Shown in pieces: positions 63,097 through 64,000 of a DNA stretch of 64,000 nucleotides. The DNA is from Chlorops oryzae (lineage: Eukaryota; Arthropoda; Insecta; Diptera; Chloropidae): assembly GCA_020466095.1 (NCBI GenBank), contig CM035807.1, positions 59,057,037 through 59,121,036 of the forward strand. The letters are read 5' to 3'. The notes under the pieces were generated by a model. That model was not told the DNA's origin and ran no database searches. It saw only the letters and a list, made by a program, of their open reading frames with translations. Position 1 is the first letter of the stretch, and each line of letters starts with the position of its first letter. Position numbers and translations under genes: made by a program.

Positions 63097-64000
63097 AGCC
63101 TGGAAACAGGTTCTGGAGGACCAACCCTTGCGAGGAAAGATCGAGAAAGTAGGCCACGTGTGGTCACCCTTTACTGCTATTTGCCCTTCAGAAAGGTCAG
63201 GGCAGCACGATCCAGGCACGTGACACACAGCACCGTTTCGACTCATCCTTTCTCTTCATATTCGTATCGTCTGTCTCGCTCGCACATCCGTGTCGCCTTT
63301 GGTGGTGGTTTTTTTGTGCACAGTCGAAATTGCGAAACAACCAGCACATAGCGGCTTGGCAAGCAGCATTTGGGTTTCTCGTTCTCTCTCGCTCGTGCAC
63401 CCGTGCCTCGTTTGGTGGTGGTTTTTGTGCACAACGAATACTGCAGACCAACAGCCATATAACGGGTCTGCCAGCAGCGTTAGATTTTCTCGTTCCCTTT
63501 TTGCGAACGAACACAGCCAGCATCAAGGCCTTGCGGTTGTTTTTCTTTTTTGTTTCATTGCTTTGCTTTGAAATAGCGCCTGTACTTCTAGTCAAACTTC
63601 GTACGGGACAATTGTTGAGCTGGTCAGTTGCCACGCAGTGTGTCGCATCGAACATCAAACGTGATCGAGTGGAATTTGTGCGGCCGAACTTGCCACAGCT
63701 ATTGCCATCGCGGTTCGCCTGCAACCACACACACGCACAAGTTCTCGTTTTTACGCTTTTCGCCGCAGTGACAAGGCAACTGAAAGCGTCGCTTTGAAGT
63801 TCGGTCGTTCGGTCGTTCTGTCGATCGCTATTGAAAGTCTCACTTTTCCTCTGCTGCTTGTGCGCTGCTTACGCGCAGCCTGTGCTCTGCCCGTGCGTAC
63901 GAAAAATTGGCTTAGACAGCGTGCATGAAATTCTGCGACAGTGGGCAAACATTAAAAAAAAAATCATTTGAATTTGTCTCTTGGCGTACTGCAATTTCTT
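63097..64000 (+). other. Leader of the right-edge element with two ~113-bp tandem units
   Basis: No gag or other family is visible before the window ends. Two diverged units (about 63278-63390 and 63391-63505) share gctcg..cac.ccgtg, tttggtggtggttttt, gtgcaca and agcagc phrases. Several frames are open but without family motifs. The element's coding part lies outside. Confidence 0.5.

Noticed and set aside
63160..63948. Overlapping ORFs up to 177 codons on both strands at the right edge
   Set aside because: Several frames are open at once in a GC-richer leader with tandem units. No family motif supports any of them.

Overview
This window looks like transposon-packed heterochromatin of a higher fly, most likely Drosophila or a close relative. 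I see no intact host gene, tRNA, rRNA or CRISPR array. Nearly all coding potential comes from mobile elements of insect type: Ty3/gypsy, BEL/Pao, a Jockey-clade LINE, Transib, hAT-like, small inverted-repeat elements and a Polinton-type DNA polymerase relic. They are nested many layers deep.

Left block (about 1.8-39.6 kb). An errantivirus-like gypsy element (called E here, + strand) survives as an integrase and env start at 2510-3710 and as the rest of env plus an LTR at 33275-34985. Between the halves lies a 29.6 kb minus-strand gypsy element of 412/mdg1 type (called U). U is bounded by two 465-bp LTRs (3711-4175 and 32810-33274) and a shared 4-bp target duplication, ACAC. U was itself hit by a Jockey-type LINE (4798-9793), a 1479-bp TIR element (10038-11516), a 292-bp MITE (12351-12642), a roughly 740-bp TIR element (16824-17563), and a complete but decayed Ulysses/Osvaldo-like gypsy element with LTRs of about 2 kb (20138-30530, target duplication AATT). 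A further 560-bp MITE sits in one of those LTRs. The segment 13486-16020 is a C-rich, G-poor corrupted duplicate of about 9200-12150 and is probably a consensus failure rather than biology. A BEL/Pao gag remnant (38612-39551) and a BEL/Pao protease remnant (1786-2493) may be the two ends of an older element around this block. A Polinton/Maverick polB relic lies at 36664-38610.

Right block (39986-60085). A decayed + strand BEL/Pao element (BEL2) has its gag, protease, RT, RNase H, integrase and DUF5641-type pieces in order. It is interrupted by a near-pristine roo-like BEL element (43066-51880, 407-bp LTRs with one difference, TSD CACTT, one 2474-codon gag-pol-env frame) and by two Transib-like DNA elements (52342-54662 and 56071-59567). 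The Transib-like ends start CACAGTG and carry 5-bp duplications CGACT and CGGCG. The second one holds a hAT-like insertion (57562-59217, 8-bp TSD GAAATATG), which in turn carries two smaller hairpin elements.

Right edge (60086-64000). A chimeric open frame fuses a BEL gag to a gypsy integrase core and runs into a new LTR (62542-63076) with its own primer site and leader, whose body continues outside the window.

These genes do not form a host pathway. Their relations are those of nested parasites: each younger insertion broke an older coding region. Only the roo-like element, and possibly the pol of the Ulysses-like element, still look functional by reading frame. Stacked relics of gypsy and BEL families in mixed orientation are also what a piRNA source locus looks like, but that is inference.
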